Assembly (NCBI GenBank): GCA_045629005.1
Contig: JAZQQJ010000059.1
Coordinates: 1 to 42,646, forward strand
From: RGIG3528 sp045629005
GTDB taxonomy: Bacteria; Bacillota; Clostridia; Lachnospirales; Lachnospiraceae
Length of the DNA: 42,646 nucleotides
Direction: 5' to 3'
Of this stretch, positions 33,518 to 41,865 are shown piece after piece (the stretch's first letter is position 1; each line of letters opens with the position of its first letter). Made by a program: the position numbers and the translations under genes. Below the pieces are notes generated by a model, which worked only from the letters and a program-made list of their open reading frames with translations, was not told the origin of the DNA and did no database searches.

Positions 33518-34570
33518 TTATGCAAGAATCTCCTTCAGGGCGTTTACAAGCTTCTCCATCTCTTCGTCCGTACCTATGGTGATACGAAGTCTGTTGTCAA
33601 TGCGGGGCGTTTTAAAATACCGGACAAAGATATGTTTCTCACGAAGCTTTTCAAAAATTTCCTTCGCAGGCATTGATTTATGTGTCGCAAAGAGGAAATT
33701 TGTGCTTGATGCGGGAAAGTCAAAACCAAGCTCTTTAAGACGCGCACCGTATTTTTCACGGGTAGCCATTATTTTGTTTCGTGTTTCTTCAAAGTAAGCC
33801 TTGTCCTTTAATGCCTCAGCTCCGCACATAATGGACGGATAGTTCATTGTGTAAGAGTTGTAGGAATTTCTCACGTCAAACATATATGAAATAAGCTTTT
33901 CGTTGCCGATGGCAAAGCCTATGCGCATACCTGCCATTGAACGTGACTTTGAATATGTCATAACCACAAGCACGTTCTCATACTTCTTGGTTAGTTCAAT
34001 GCTTGATTCTCCGCCGAAATCGACATATGCCTCATCGACCACAACAACCGAATTCGGATTGTGTTTAACGATGTCCTCTATGAAATCCCTGCTCTCGGAA
34101 ATCGATGTCGGAGCATTGGGGTTTGCGATGACGATACCACCGTTGTCACGGTAGTAATCCTCTTTTTTAATGCGGAAATTTTCATCAAGTGCAGGTGTCT
34201 CAAAAGGGATGTTGTAGAGCTTTGCCCACACCGGATAAAATGAATATGTTATATCTGGGAAAAGCACGGGCTTTTCACCGGTGAAGAACGTAAGAAACGC
34301 TGTTCCGAGAACATCGTCCGATCCAACGCCCATAAACACGTTTTTGACACTTACTCCATAGTTAGCGGCAATTGCCTCAACAAGTTCCTTTGCGTCCGGC
34401 TTCGGATAAAGCTTCAGCTTATCTGCATTAAGCTCTGAAAGAAGTTTGCAGACGCCGGGAGCAGGCGGATACGGATTCTCATTTGTATTAAGCTTCACCA
34501 TGTCCGCAAAATCCGGCTGTTCACCTGGTACATACGGGTCCATTTTACGGACATTATCTTCCCATGACAT
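33518..34570 (-). CDS. hisC: Histidinol-phosphate aminotransferase
   Basis: 350 residues, PLP fold type I. N-terminal LNTNENPYPPAPGV is the usual substrate-loop start; GSDDVLGTAFLTFF, VVDEAYVDFGGESS, the Schiff-base lysine in TYSKSRSMAGMRIGFAIGN and the C-terminal RITIGTDEEMEKLV. Transfers an amino group from glutamate to imidazole-acetol phosphate in histidine synthesis. No other his gene is next to it, so it may be a stray member or a paralogue with phenylalanine/tyrosine activity. Confidence 0.93.
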   Translation of the reverse strand: MSWEDNVRKMDPYVPGEQPDFADMVKLNTNENPYPPAPGVCKLLSELNADKLKLYPKPDAKELVEAIAANYGVSVKNVFMGVGSDDVLGTAFLTFFTGEKPVLFPDITYSFYPVWAKLYNIPFETPALDENFRIKKEDYYRDNGGIVIANPNAPTSISESRDFIEDIVKHNPNSVVVVDEAYVDFGGESSIELTKKYENVLVVMTYSKSRSMAGMRIGFAIGNEKLISYMFDVRNSYNSYTMNYPSIMCGAEALKDKAYFEETRNKIMATREKYGARLKELGFDFPASSTNFLFATHKSMPAKEIFEKLREKHIFVRYFKTPRIDNRLRITIGTDEEMEKLVNALKEILA

Positions 34571-34661
34571 AATTACGCCTTTCCAAGTGCCTTACGCCTT
34601 GCAGCTTCGCACTTCACGTTTTTGTTACATCAGCTTTACGTTTCATAAGCTTTTCGTTTCA

Positions 34662-36200
34662 TCAACCCGGCAGCTGTGCATTTCTCATTATGATGCCGGG
34701 GGCACCATTGTTTGTAACATAATCCTTAGTGATAATAACACTTCCGATGTTATCATCCTTCGGAATTTCATACATAATATCGAGCATAATTTCTTCAATA
34801 ATGGCACGAAGTGCACGTGCACCGATATCACGCTCCATAGCTCTGTCCGCAAGGGCATTGAGCGCATCTTCTTCGAACTTAAGTTCTACTTCATCCATTG
34901 CAAGAAGCTTTGTGTACTGCTTGACGATGGCATTCTTCGGAACGGTAAGTATGCGGACCATGTCTTCCTTTGTGAGAGGCTTTAGTGAAAATACAACCGG
35001 AAGTCTTCCAAGGAATTCGGGAATCATACCGAATTCACGAAGGTCTTCTGTTTTAACCTTCGAAAGAATATCTTTGTCGTCATCGTACTTATCGTTAAGC
35101 TCACCGAGGAAGCCGACAGCCGACGCCTTGTTAAGTCGTCTCTTGATGATAGCTTCAAGATCGGGGAAAGCTCCGCCGCAAATGAAAAGAATGTTTGATG
35201 TATCGACCGTTGTCATGGGAACCATGGCATTTTTGCTCATTGCACCCACGGGAACTTCAATTTCAGCGCCTTCAAGAAGCTTTAAAAGACCTTGCTGAAC
35301 GCTTTCTCCCGAAACATCGCGACTGCTTGTTGTATGTTTCTTTGCAAGCTTATCAATTTCATCAATAAAGATGATACCCTTTTCGGCACGCTCAACATCA
35401 TTGTCTGCTGCCGCAAGAAGCTTGGACACTACAGACTCAACATCATCACCGATGTAACCTGCCTCTGTAAGACTGGTTGCATCCGCAATGGCAAGCGGTA
35501 CGTTCAGAAGCTTTGCAAGTGTTTTTACAAGGTACGTTTTTCCACAGCCCGTAGGGCCAATCATAAGCATATTGGACTTTTCAAGCTCAATGCCGTCCTT
35601 CGCTTCATCAAAAGCACGTTTGTAGTGGTTGTAAACCGCCACGCTCATAACTTTCTTTGCATACTCCTGACCGACTACATAATCGTCAAGCTCTGCTTTT
35701 ATGATGTGTGGAGCCTTAAGGTTCTTTATATCGAACTTAGCCTTAACATCGGGTTCATCGCTGCCGGGCTTAGCCTTTTTCTTTTTAAGTCTCTGATTCT
35801 GAGGAACATTTCCGATATCACCAAGGAAAAATCGAACAAGATCACCGATGCCGTTACCGTCACCGTTTCCGTTGTTTTTATTATTATTGTCATTATTTCC
35901 TTCGTCGGAATTCGAACCCGCAGACTTTCCCGCCTGTCCGTCCGAAGCGCCGGGCACATTTGCGAAATCGGGCATTCCGGGGAACGGAGGCATTCCAAAT
36001 ATCTGCATGGAACCGCTTTTATCAAGCGCATCGAAGGTTTTTTCAAGGCAGTCCGTGCAAAGTGACAGTCCGCTCATATGAACCATCTTTCCGGCTCTGC
36101 TTTCCGGCCTGCGGCAAAGGACGCAAACATCTTCGTAATCCTTGTCGTTTTCTTTGTTTTCTGTTGTTTCGTTTAACTCTTTAATATCGTTGTCTGTCAT
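34662..36200 (-). CDS. clpX: ClpX-like AAA+ unfoldase with atypical loops and long linker
   Basis: 512 residues; the usual ClpX has about 420. N-terminal zinc domain C-x2-C...C-x2-C (CVLCRRPES, CTDCLEK). Then a Gly/Asn/Asp-rich linker (SNSDEGNNDNNNKNNGNGDG) of roughly 90 residues follows. AAA+ module: Walker A GPTGCGKTYLVKTLAK, pore loop GYIGDDVES, Walker B IIFIDEIDKLAKK. The ClpP-contact IGF loop is VGF (ASAVGFLGELND). The substrate RKH loop is absent: VPVGAMSKNAMVPMTTVDTS replaces it. There is no tig or clpP nearby. These points suggest a ClpX paralogue with a different substrate range. The start follows the sugar transferase stop by 15 bp. Confidence 0.88.
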   Translation of the reverse strand: MTDNDIKELNETTENKENDKDYEDVCVLCRRPESRAGKMVHMSGLSLCTDCLEKTFDALDKSGSMQIFGMPPFPGMPDFANVPGASDGQAGKSAGSNSDEGNNDNNNKNNGNGDGNGIGDLVRFFLGDIGNVPQNQRLKKKKAKPGSDEPDVKAKFDIKNLKAPHIIKAELDDYVVGQEYAKKVMSVAVYNHYKRAFDEAKDGIELEKSNMLMIGPTGCGKTYLVKTLAKLLNVPLAIADATSLTEAGYIGDDVESVVSKLLAAADNDVERAEKGIIFIDEIDKLAKKHTTSSRDVSGESVQQGLLKLLEGAEIEVPVGAMSKNAMVPMTTVDTSNILFICGGAFPDLEAIIKRRLNKASAVGFLGELNDKYDDDKDILSKVKTEDLREFGMIPEFLGRLPVVFSLKPLTKEDMVRILTVPKNAIVKQYTKLLAMDEVELKFEEDALNALADRAMERDIGARALRAIIEEIMLDIMYEIPKDDNIGSVIITKDYVTNNGAPGIIMRNAQLPG

Positions 36201-36215
36201 TTTACTCCGTAAATA

Positions 36216-37607
36216 TTAATATGCATTTTTAGAGGATCCGAAAACCGTTCTGAACATGATGTAAAAATCAAATCCGATGTTCCAGTTTTCGATGTAATAA
36301 ATGTCGTAATCAATACGTCGTGTGATGGAAGTATCACCACGGTAACCGTTAACCTGCGCCCATCCCGTAATGCCCGGACGAACCTGGTGCTTCACCATGT
36401 ATCTGGGAACTTCCTCCTTGAAAAGATCGACAAAGTAAGGTCTTTCAGGTCTCGGTCCGACAAGGCTCATATCACCTTTTAGTACATTGATTAACTGTGG
36501 AAGCTCGTCAATACTTGAGCTTCTTAAGAACTTACCGATGGGAGTGACACGGTTGTCATTCTCCGTTGTCCACTTTGTTTTTTCTTCTTCCTCGTCCTGA
36601 ACCCTCATGGATCGGAACTTGTACATCATAAACTCTTTATTGTGGCGACCTATTCTCGTTTGCTTGTAGATAACAGGGCCCTTGGAAGTAAGCTTAACAA
36701 GGAGTGCAACAATAAGCATCGGGATGCCTGCAATAATAAGTGCAATTGATGCAAGCACAATGTCTTCGGTACGCTTTATGAAACGATTTCCGAGATTTGA
36801 AAGAGGGATTCTGCGGATATTTATGATTGGAAGTCCGTCAAAATCCTCAATTTCGGGATCTGAAGAAATAACATTCTTAAAGTCGGGACAAAAACGTGTA
36901 TGCACGCCTGCCTTTTCACAAGCGTTTACAATACCTGCAAGCTCGTCATAGCTTTCGATGCGGAGTGTGATAACAACCTCGTAAAGCTCCGGGTCCTCAA
37001 GGTACTGCCCAAGCTCCTCAAGCTTTCCTACAACAGAAACCCCGCGGTAACGCGTACCGATTTCCATGGAATCATCAAGAATGCCTTTTATGTTGTAGCC
37101 CCAACGCTCGTTAACACGGACGCGGTCGATATAGTTCTCACAAGTCCTTGAATAGCCGACTATAATAACATTCTTTAGGTCCTTGCCCTTTTTTCTTCTA
37201 ACCTTCAGAATGAGGCTTGCAAGCCATCTTTCACCAAGATCGGCAAGCGTATTCAGTGTTGCAAACACAGCAAGGAAGCTTCGTGAAATATCAATTTCTT
37301 TTAACAGGTACAGTAAGGCAAGTACAAAGAAAACGCCAAAGGCATTTGCCCGCACAACAACAAATATATTTTTCAGCCTTGTTCTGCTGTGTCCGGTCTC
37401 GTAAAGCCCTGTCCAGACAAAGATGAGAAGATATCCGATGAGTATGTACACAATGTAAGCCATGTACTGCTCAAAAGAAAGGTGCTTCGACTTCTCCGGA
37501 ATAATCACGAAACGAACAACATATGCCGCAACATACGTTGCAAAAACGAGCAGCATGTCCACAACGGTCTGCAATTTAAATATAGGATTTTTGCGTTGTT
37601 TAATCAT
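36216..37607 (-). CDS. Polyprenyl-phosphate sugar-1-phosphate transferase (WbaP/WcaJ type)
   Basis: Initiates glycan assembly by moving a hexose-1-phosphate from a UDP-sugar to undecaprenyl phosphate. From ATG 37607 (GGAGAA 6 nt upstream) it is 463 residues; an upstream ATG at 37724 has no ribosome site. Five N-terminal membrane helices, a Rossmann-like central domain (NVIIVGYSRTCENYIDRV, GILDDSMEIGTRYRGV), then the bacterial sugar transferase. That domain has KRTEDIVLASIALII, YKFRSMRVQDEEEE, ELPQLINVLKGDMSLVGPRP and PGITGWAQVNGYRGD. It heads the long gene run down to the nucleoside kinase and probably works with the export pair at the right edge. Confidence 0.93.
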   Translation of the reverse strand: MIKQRKNPIFKLQTVVDMLLVFATYVAAYVVRFVIIPEKSKHLSFEQYMAYIVYILIGYLLIFVWTGLYETGHSRTRLKNIFVVVRANAFGVFFVLALLYLLKEIDISRSFLAVFATLNTLADLGERWLASLILKVRRKKGKDLKNVIIVGYSRTCENYIDRVRVNERWGYNIKGILDDSMEIGTRYRGVSVVGKLEELGQYLEDPELYEVVITLRIESYDELAGIVNACEKAGVHTRFCPDFKNVISSDPEIEDFDGLPIINIRRIPLSNLGNRFIKRTEDIVLASIALIIAGIPMLIVALLVKLTSKGPVIYKQTRIGRHNKEFMMYKFRSMRVQDEEEEKTKWTTENDNRVTPIGKFLRSSSIDELPQLINVLKGDMSLVGPRPERPYFVDLFKEEVPRYMVKHQVRPGITGWAQVNGYRGDTSITRRIDYDIYYIENWNIGFDFYIMFRTVFGSSKNAY

Positions 37608-37642
37608 GCTTTCTCCGTGCTGTTTCATAGCAAAAACTAATA

Positions 37643-37670
37643 AAAGGGTATACTTCCACGCGTACCCTTT
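37643..37670 (-). promoter_or_regulatory. Leader hairpin of the sugar transferase operon
   Basis: 8-bp stem AAAGGGTA/TACCCTTT with a 12-nt loop, the first sequence transcribed after the promoter, followed by TTATTAGTTTTTG on the minus strand. It looks like a weak attenuator or a stability hairpin. Confidence 0.4.
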
Positions 37671-37700
37671 ATTATAACATAAAATATCAATATATGTAAA
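37671..37700 (-). promoter_or_regulatory. Promoter of the sugar transferase operon
   Basis: -35 TTTACA (37695-37700), 18-bp spacer, -10 TATAAT (37671-37676) on the minus strand. The -35 box is 10 bp from the outer end of the large inverted-repeat element, so the element could affect this promoter. Confidence 0.75.
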
Positions 37701-37710
37701 GGAAATGTCA

Positions 37711-38799
37711 GGGTCAAGTCTCAAAAGTAGTGTAAATTCAAAATTATGATATAAATTGTGACAGAGTCTAGTTATGAAGAAATGAAATGCTACAGGGACA
37801 GGGGCTCTGCCCCTAGCCCCGCCCTCGCCGGGAGGCAGGGAAGGAAGGGGGGCCCTTCCTTCCTACTGTTAAGGGTCATCCGTGAACCTTATGTCAAGGG
37901 CTTTCGCGGCATATGCTCGCCGGCACAAAACGCCGGCTCCGCTATTCCACGGTCCCTTGACAACGGTTCCGCTCCGATTGTGCCGCGGCTGTGCCGGCAA
38001 GCTCTGCTTGCCGGCTTGTTTGCACCATATGCCCGTTCTTATGGTAAGCGCCAAGCTGCTTTACCATTGGATTGACACCATATGCCGATTTTTATGGTAA
38101 GCTTTAAGCTCCTTTACCATTGGTTTTGCGCCATATGTCTGTTTTTAGGGTAAACTAAAAGCTTCTTTACCATTGGATTGACACCATATGCCGATTTTTA
38201 TGGTAAGCTTTAAGCTCCTTTACCATTGGTTTTGCGCCATATGCCAGTATTTATGGTAAACTAAAAGCTTCTTTACCATTGGATTGACACCATATGCCGA
38301 TTTTTATGGTAAGCTTTAAGCTCCTTTACCATTGGTTTTGCGCCATATGCCTGTTTTTAGGGTAAACGCCAAGCTTCTTTACCATTGGTTTGACACTACA
38401 TGCCAGTTTTTATGGTAAGTGCCAAGCTTCTTTACCATTGGTTTGTCATCACATGGCGGTTTCGATGGTAATAGCTTAAACACGACTGATAAAAAAGAAG
38501 TTTGCGGGTTTTTATCAGTCCGAGTTGCGTTTACGGAGCGGAACCGTTGTCAAGGGACCGTGGAATAGCGGAGCCGGCGTTTTACGCCGGCGAGCATATG
38601 CCGCGAAAGCCCTTGACATTAGGTTCGCGGATAATCCTTCAAAGCAGGGAAGGAAGGGCACCCTTCCTTCCCTGCCTCCCGGCGAGGGCGGGGCTAGGGG
38701 CAGAGCCCCTGTCCCTGTAGCATTTCATTTCTTCATAACTAGACTCTGTCACAATTTATATTAGGATTTTAAATTTACACCACTTTTTGGACTTGATCC
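37711..38799. mobile_element. 1.09-kb element with 266-bp inverted arms flanking a 53-bp tandem array
   Basis: Arms 37711-37976 and 38534-38799 are reverse complements over their whole length, diverging slightly near the outer ends and around 37845-37890. Outer ends read GGGTCAAGTCTCAAAAGT against GGATCAAGTCCAAAAAGT, then GTGTAAATT in both, the look of an IS256-type terminus. The arms contain self-complementary GC-rich blocks such as GGGGCTCTGCCCC. No convincing ORF and no target duplication were found. Other internal hairpins: 37993-38015 and a 12-bp stem at 38484-38520. The classification as MITE-like is inference. Confidence 0.75.
38024..38471. repeat. Tandem array, 53-bp period, about 8.5 copies
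   Basis: Unit starts at 38024, 38077, 38130, 38183, 38236, 38289, 38342, 38395 and 38448 (partial): a constant period of 53 bp. Most units contain the inverted repeat ATGGTAA...TTTACCAT around an AAGCT-rich loop. Units 2/4/6 and 3/5/7 are nearly identical among themselves, so the true repeat is a 106-bp dimer copied about three times. No coding frame is conserved because 53 is not a multiple of three. Confidence 0.92.
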
Positions 38800-38817
38800 G
38801 CTCTCCCATCCACAATA

Positions 38818-38976
38818 TTACATATTTGACTTGTTTTTGCCATTTTATGTAATCTTTCTTACGTTTTCCGGCGAAAGGTTACATATTTGGCTTGTTTTCA
38901 ACATTTTCTGTAATCTTTTCACAAGTCTGTCTATGTCAACCTTACATATTTCGCCTGTTTTTCCTATTTTCTGTAA
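38818..38976. repeat. Cluster of three 35-bp inverted-end repeats (locus B)
   Basis: Units at 38818-38852, 38879-38913 and 38942-38976, each exactly 35 bp with 26-28 bp between them, the same family as locus A (17512-17671). All three have the same orientation: TTACATATTTGGCTTGTTTT-type start, variable bases, TTTTMTGTAA end. Confidence 0.85.
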
Positions 38977-39028
38977 GATATCTCCGGTGATTACCGAGTG
39001 AATCCTTAATTCCCCCTTGGTTACCCAT

Positions 39029-39108
39029 TAGCATGTGGCGAGAATTCTCTTAATGGGCGCGAATTGCCCCCGAAGGGGTTCCATTGACAGACTTCTCGCC
39101 ACATGCTA
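39029..39108 (-). other. Structured element, possible RNA with UUCG tetraloop
   Basis: Perfect 16-bp inverted repeat (TAGCATGTGGCGAGAA, 39029-39044, with its complement 39093-39108) enclosing 48 nt. The inside forms AATGG/CCATT (39052-39056, 39081-39085) and, on the minus strand, CCCC-TTCG-GGGG, the stable cUUCGg tetraloop. The strand is chosen because the UUCG loop is formed in minus-strand RNA. No promoter is identified. It may be a structured RNA domain of the htrA 3' region or a repeat. Confidence 0.45.
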
Positions 39109-39261
39109 TTCCTATCGTTTTCAATTCCTTACGGGTAAAAAAGCTTCCGACTTGCTTTTGCTCGTAATGCTCACGAAAGCTTGCCCTTTCCCAATTGGTA
39201 AATATCGGGCTTCCGTAATCCATCCGCTCTCGTGTGTTATAATAATTTACGCTTGATATCC

Positions 39262-39299
39262 AAAAAGCGCCCCTCGCGGGAGTTCCTGCGTGGGGCGCT
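39262..39299 (-). terminator. Terminator downstream of htrA and its repeat array
   Basis: On the minus strand AGCGCCCC...GGGGCGCT with an inner CGCAGG/CCCGCG pairing, followed by TTTTT. It lies about 145 bp after the htrA stop codon, beyond the 28-bp array, so the array is transcribed. Confidence 0.85.
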
Positions 39300-39317
39300 G
39301 TATTACTCATAATTTTG

Positions 39318-39457
39318 GAGTAAACTTGTTTTACTCTGTTGTTTCAAAGCGACTTCTTTTACTCTGTTGTTTCAAAGCAACTTCTTTTACCCTGGTGTTT
39401 CAAAGCAACTTCATTTACCCTGTTGTTTCGATGTAACTGTGTTTACTCTGTAGTATC
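39318..39457 (-). repeat. 28-bp tandem repeat, five copies, starting in the htrA stop region
   Basis: On the minus strand units of exactly 28 bp begin at 39457, 39429, 39401, 39373 and 39345. The unit is GAAACAACAGAGTAAAAG followed by AAGTTGCTTT. The first, most divergent unit includes the last codons and TAA stop of htrA (GATACTACAGAGTAA), so the array seems to have grown from the gene's 3' end. Confidence 0.88.
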
Positions 39458-41029
39458 GGGCTTTTTCATGAGTGTAACGTCTATGTTCATCTCAACCCAT
39501 TTGCCGTCAACGTTTCTCTGAAGCGTAACAGTGATAGTTTCACCAATCTTGTAGGAGTTAACAACAGACTTCATCCTATCAGCGGTAAGTGTTGTCTTTC
39601 CATTGATTGCTGTAATGATATCGCTTGCGTAAATTCCTGCTTTTGCAGCAGAACCGTTCTCAACAACGCTATAAACGTAAACACCTTCAGGCCATCCGTA
39701 GAACGATGCAACATCTGAAGTAATTGTCTTAATGCTTACGCCAAGATAGCCCTGCTCTTCCTCCGGAAGAACGTCCTTCATAAGATCCTTAAGGATGGGC
39801 TGTGCAACACTGATCGGAATTGCAAAGCACATACCTTCAACGCTTGTATCTGCAAACTTTGCACAGTTGATGCCGATAACTTCACCTTTTACATTGAAAA
39901 GGGGACCGCCGGAATTTCCTTCGTTGATGGCAGCATCTGTCTGGAGAAGCTTCTGAGTAACGTTGCTTATTGTAACTTCACGATCTTTTGCAGAAAGGTA
40001 GCCTACTGTAACGGACTGACCATAGCCAAGAGCATTTCCGATAGCAATAACCATTTCTCCGATTTCACTTGTTTCGGAATCACCAAGTGTGGCAATGGTG
40101 ATTGTATTCGCAGTATTCTCGGGGATGTCCTTTAAAAGCACTGAAACGATAGCAAGGTCATTTTCGGAATCTGTTGAACGTACTGTTGCATTAACGGATG
40201 TGCCGTCACTGAATACAACCTGGAGCTGTGTTGCATCTTCACAAACGTGGTTGTTTGTAGCAACAAGAAGCTCTGTCTCGTTTGTTCCGACAATAAAGCC
40301 GGAACCGCCTCCCTCGGACTCATAAGGATATCTCTGTCCGAAGAAATTTTCATAGTAGGTTGTATATATACAGGAAATTGCAACCGTACACGACATATTC
40401 TTTTTAACAACATCTACAACAACGTTATTGTCTGTGTTGCCAACTTCTGCCGTATCTGTGCTCTTAATTACAAGATTACCCGTTCCGAGGCTCTGCACTC
40501 CGGTTGTGCCTTCCATTTTCTGTGCATCGGAAACTGTGATGGATGCCACGTTAGCGACATCAGCTGAGTTGTCGATGAATGCAATGTCAAGTGCCTTGGA
40601 TGTGCCATAAAATGCACTGCCGGCAATGAGACCGAATGCTGCAGCAATACCAATGAACTTGAGAACATTCAAAAACGGATTCCTTTTGCGCTTGGCAGGA
40701 GCAGCCTCAGGCTGTACGGCACCGGCTCCATATGCTGTGGAATTCTCTGTCTGATAGTTGTAGCTTGTGAGTGGCGTTCCGATGTTTTCTGCAGCCTGAC
40801 GTATTTCTTCTTCACTCATCTCATGTGATGTGAAATTTACAGGTGTTTCACCTTCAGTGAAAGCCATGTAATCTATCTCATCAAGTACTTCTGCAGATAC
40901 GTAATTCGCATAAAGCTCCTCTTCCGCAGGTGTCGCATTTTCAACGCCTTCAGCAGCACTTGTTTCCGTTGTCTGCTGTACGCTGTATTCAGTATTTAAC
41001 TCATTATTGTTCATTTCTATATTATCCAT
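39443..41029 (-). CDS. htrA: HtrA/DegP-type membrane serine protease with PDZ domain
   Basis: 528 residues. Acidic N-terminal cytoplasmic tail of about 120 residues, one membrane helix (FLNVLKFIGIAAAFGLIAGS), then a trypsin-like domain. Catalytic triad: His in LLVATNNHVCEDATQ, Asp in SENDLAIVSVL, Ser in INEGNSGGPLF. One C-terminal PDZ domain with YLGVSIKTITSDVASFYGWP and SAAKAGIYASDIITAINGKT. It degrades or refolds damaged proteins on the outer face of the membrane. ATG at 41029 is preceded by AGGAAGG with 9 nt spacing. Upstream promoter boxes are weak; it may be partly read from the ABC pair. Confidence 0.94.
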   Translation of the reverse strand: MDNIEMNNNELNTEYSVQQTTETSAAEGVENATPAEEELYANYVSAEVLDEIDYMAFTEGETPVNFTSHEMSEEEIRQAAENIGTPLTSYNYQTENSTAYGAGAVQPEAAPAKRKRNPFLNVLKFIGIAAAFGLIAGSAFYGTSKALDIAFIDNSADVANVASITVSDAQKMEGTTGVQSLGTGNLVIKSTDTAEVGNTDNNVVVDVVKKNMSCTVAISCIYTTYYENFFGQRYPYESEGGGSGFIVGTNETELLVATNNHVCEDATQLQVVFSDGTSVNATVRSTDSENDLAIVSVLLKDIPENTANTITIATLGDSETSEIGEMVIAIGNALGYGQSVTVGYLSAKDREVTISNVTQKLLQTDAAINEGNSGGPLFNVKGEVIGINCAKFADTSVEGMCFAIPISVAQPILKDLMKDVLPEEEQGYLGVSIKTITSDVASFYGWPEGVYVYSVVENGSAAKAGIYASDIITAINGKTTLTADRMKSVVNSYKIGETITVTLQRNVDGKWVEMNIDVTLMKKPDTTE

Positions 41030-41119
41030 GTTAATTGTCCTTCCTCTTGTTTATGCCCCTCATTCTAGTTTCACTTTGTGTATGATTTGTGATTAACAAA
41101 AGGAAAAAATGTGAACATT

Positions 41120-41851
41120 TTACTTTTTCAAATATACATTTGTCGCCTCATCGGCAGTACCTGAGAAGACAAGCTTGCCATGGTCCAGGACAATGCCTTT
41201 CGTACAAAGCTTTCTGACCTGTTCTTCATTGTGGGAAACGAATAAAACGGTTGTGCCCTTGTCGAACATATCCATAATTTTCTTCTCGCTCTTTTTCTTA
41301 AAAGCGGCGTCTCCGACTGAAAGAACCTCATCCAAAATGAGAATGTCCGGCTCCACAACTGTTGCTATGGCAAAGCCAAGGCGTGCACGCATTCCGGAGG
41401 AATAATTCTTCACGGGGACATTAATGAACTCCCCAAGGTCTGCAAAAGCAACTATCTCATCGTATTTTGACTCGATAAATTCTTTATCGTAGCCAAGCAT
41501 CGATCCGTAAAGGTAAATGTTTTCCGCTCCTGAGTACTGATGGTCAAAGCCGGCACCAAGCTCAAGGAGGGGGACAATATTTCCAACGTGACTGACATCA
41601 CCCTCCGTTGCCTTTAAAACTCCGGCAATAACCTTAAGAAGAGTAGATTTACCCGCACCGTTTGCACCAAGTATTGCAAGGCGTTCGCCTTTCTCTACAC
41701 TGAAGGAAACTCCATCAAGTGCAAGGAACTCCTTGTAGTTCAACTGTCGCTTCAAAAAGCGGATTATGTATTCTTTTAAATTGTCTACCTTCTGTTCCGT
41801 CAAACGGTAACGGACGGTGACATTTGAAACTGTTAAAGCGTTTTCTGACAT
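41120..41851 (-). CDS. ABC transporter ATP-binding subunit, polysaccharide/teichoic acid export type
   Basis: 243 residues. Walker A LGANGAGKSTLLKVIAGVLK, signature NYSSGMRARLGFAIA, Walker B EPDILILDEVLSVGDAAFKK and switch SHNEEQVRKLCTKGIVLDHG. It energises transport of an undecaprenyl-linked glycan across the membrane. It resembles the TagH/Wzt family but lacks the long C-terminal sugar-binding domain, so it recognises its substrate differently or not at all. Start is 14 bp after the permease stop. No strong terminator downstream: only AAAATGT-TC-ACATTTT followed by TTCC. Confidence 0.94.
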   Translation of the reverse strand: MSENALTVSNVTVRYRLTEQKVDNLKEYIIRFLKRQLNYKEFLALDGVSFSVEKGERLAILGANGAGKSTLLKVIAGVLKATEGDVSHVGNIVPLLELGAGFDHQYSGAENIYLYGSMLGYDKEFIESKYDEIVAFADLGEFINVPVKNYSSGMRARLGFAIATVVEPDILILDEVLSVGDAAFKKKSEKKIMDMFDKGTTVLFVSHNEEQVRKLCTKGIVLDHGKLVFSGTADEATNVYLKK

Positions 41852-41865
41852 ATAATACCCGACTG

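Noticed and set aside
35292..36065. 257-codon plus-strand ORF opposite the clpX-like gene
   Set aside because: The clpX frame is fully conserved on the other strand; this one has no recognisable domain or start signals.
38024..38471. CRISPR or iteron origin reading of the 53-bp array
   Set aside because: The whole 53 bp is repeated with no unique spacers, and no initiator or replication gene is nearby. It is a plain tandem repeat with hairpins.
37758..38764. Several ORFs of 60-105 codons in the inverted arms
   Set aside because: They are low-complexity Pro/Ala/Gly/Arg frames produced by GC-rich palindromes and appear in both arms because the arms are copies.
39050..39310. 86-codon minus-strand ORF in the htrA 3' region
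   Set aside because: It runs through the htrA terminator and the 16-bp inverted repeat and shows no ribosome site; base composition fits structured non-coding DNA.
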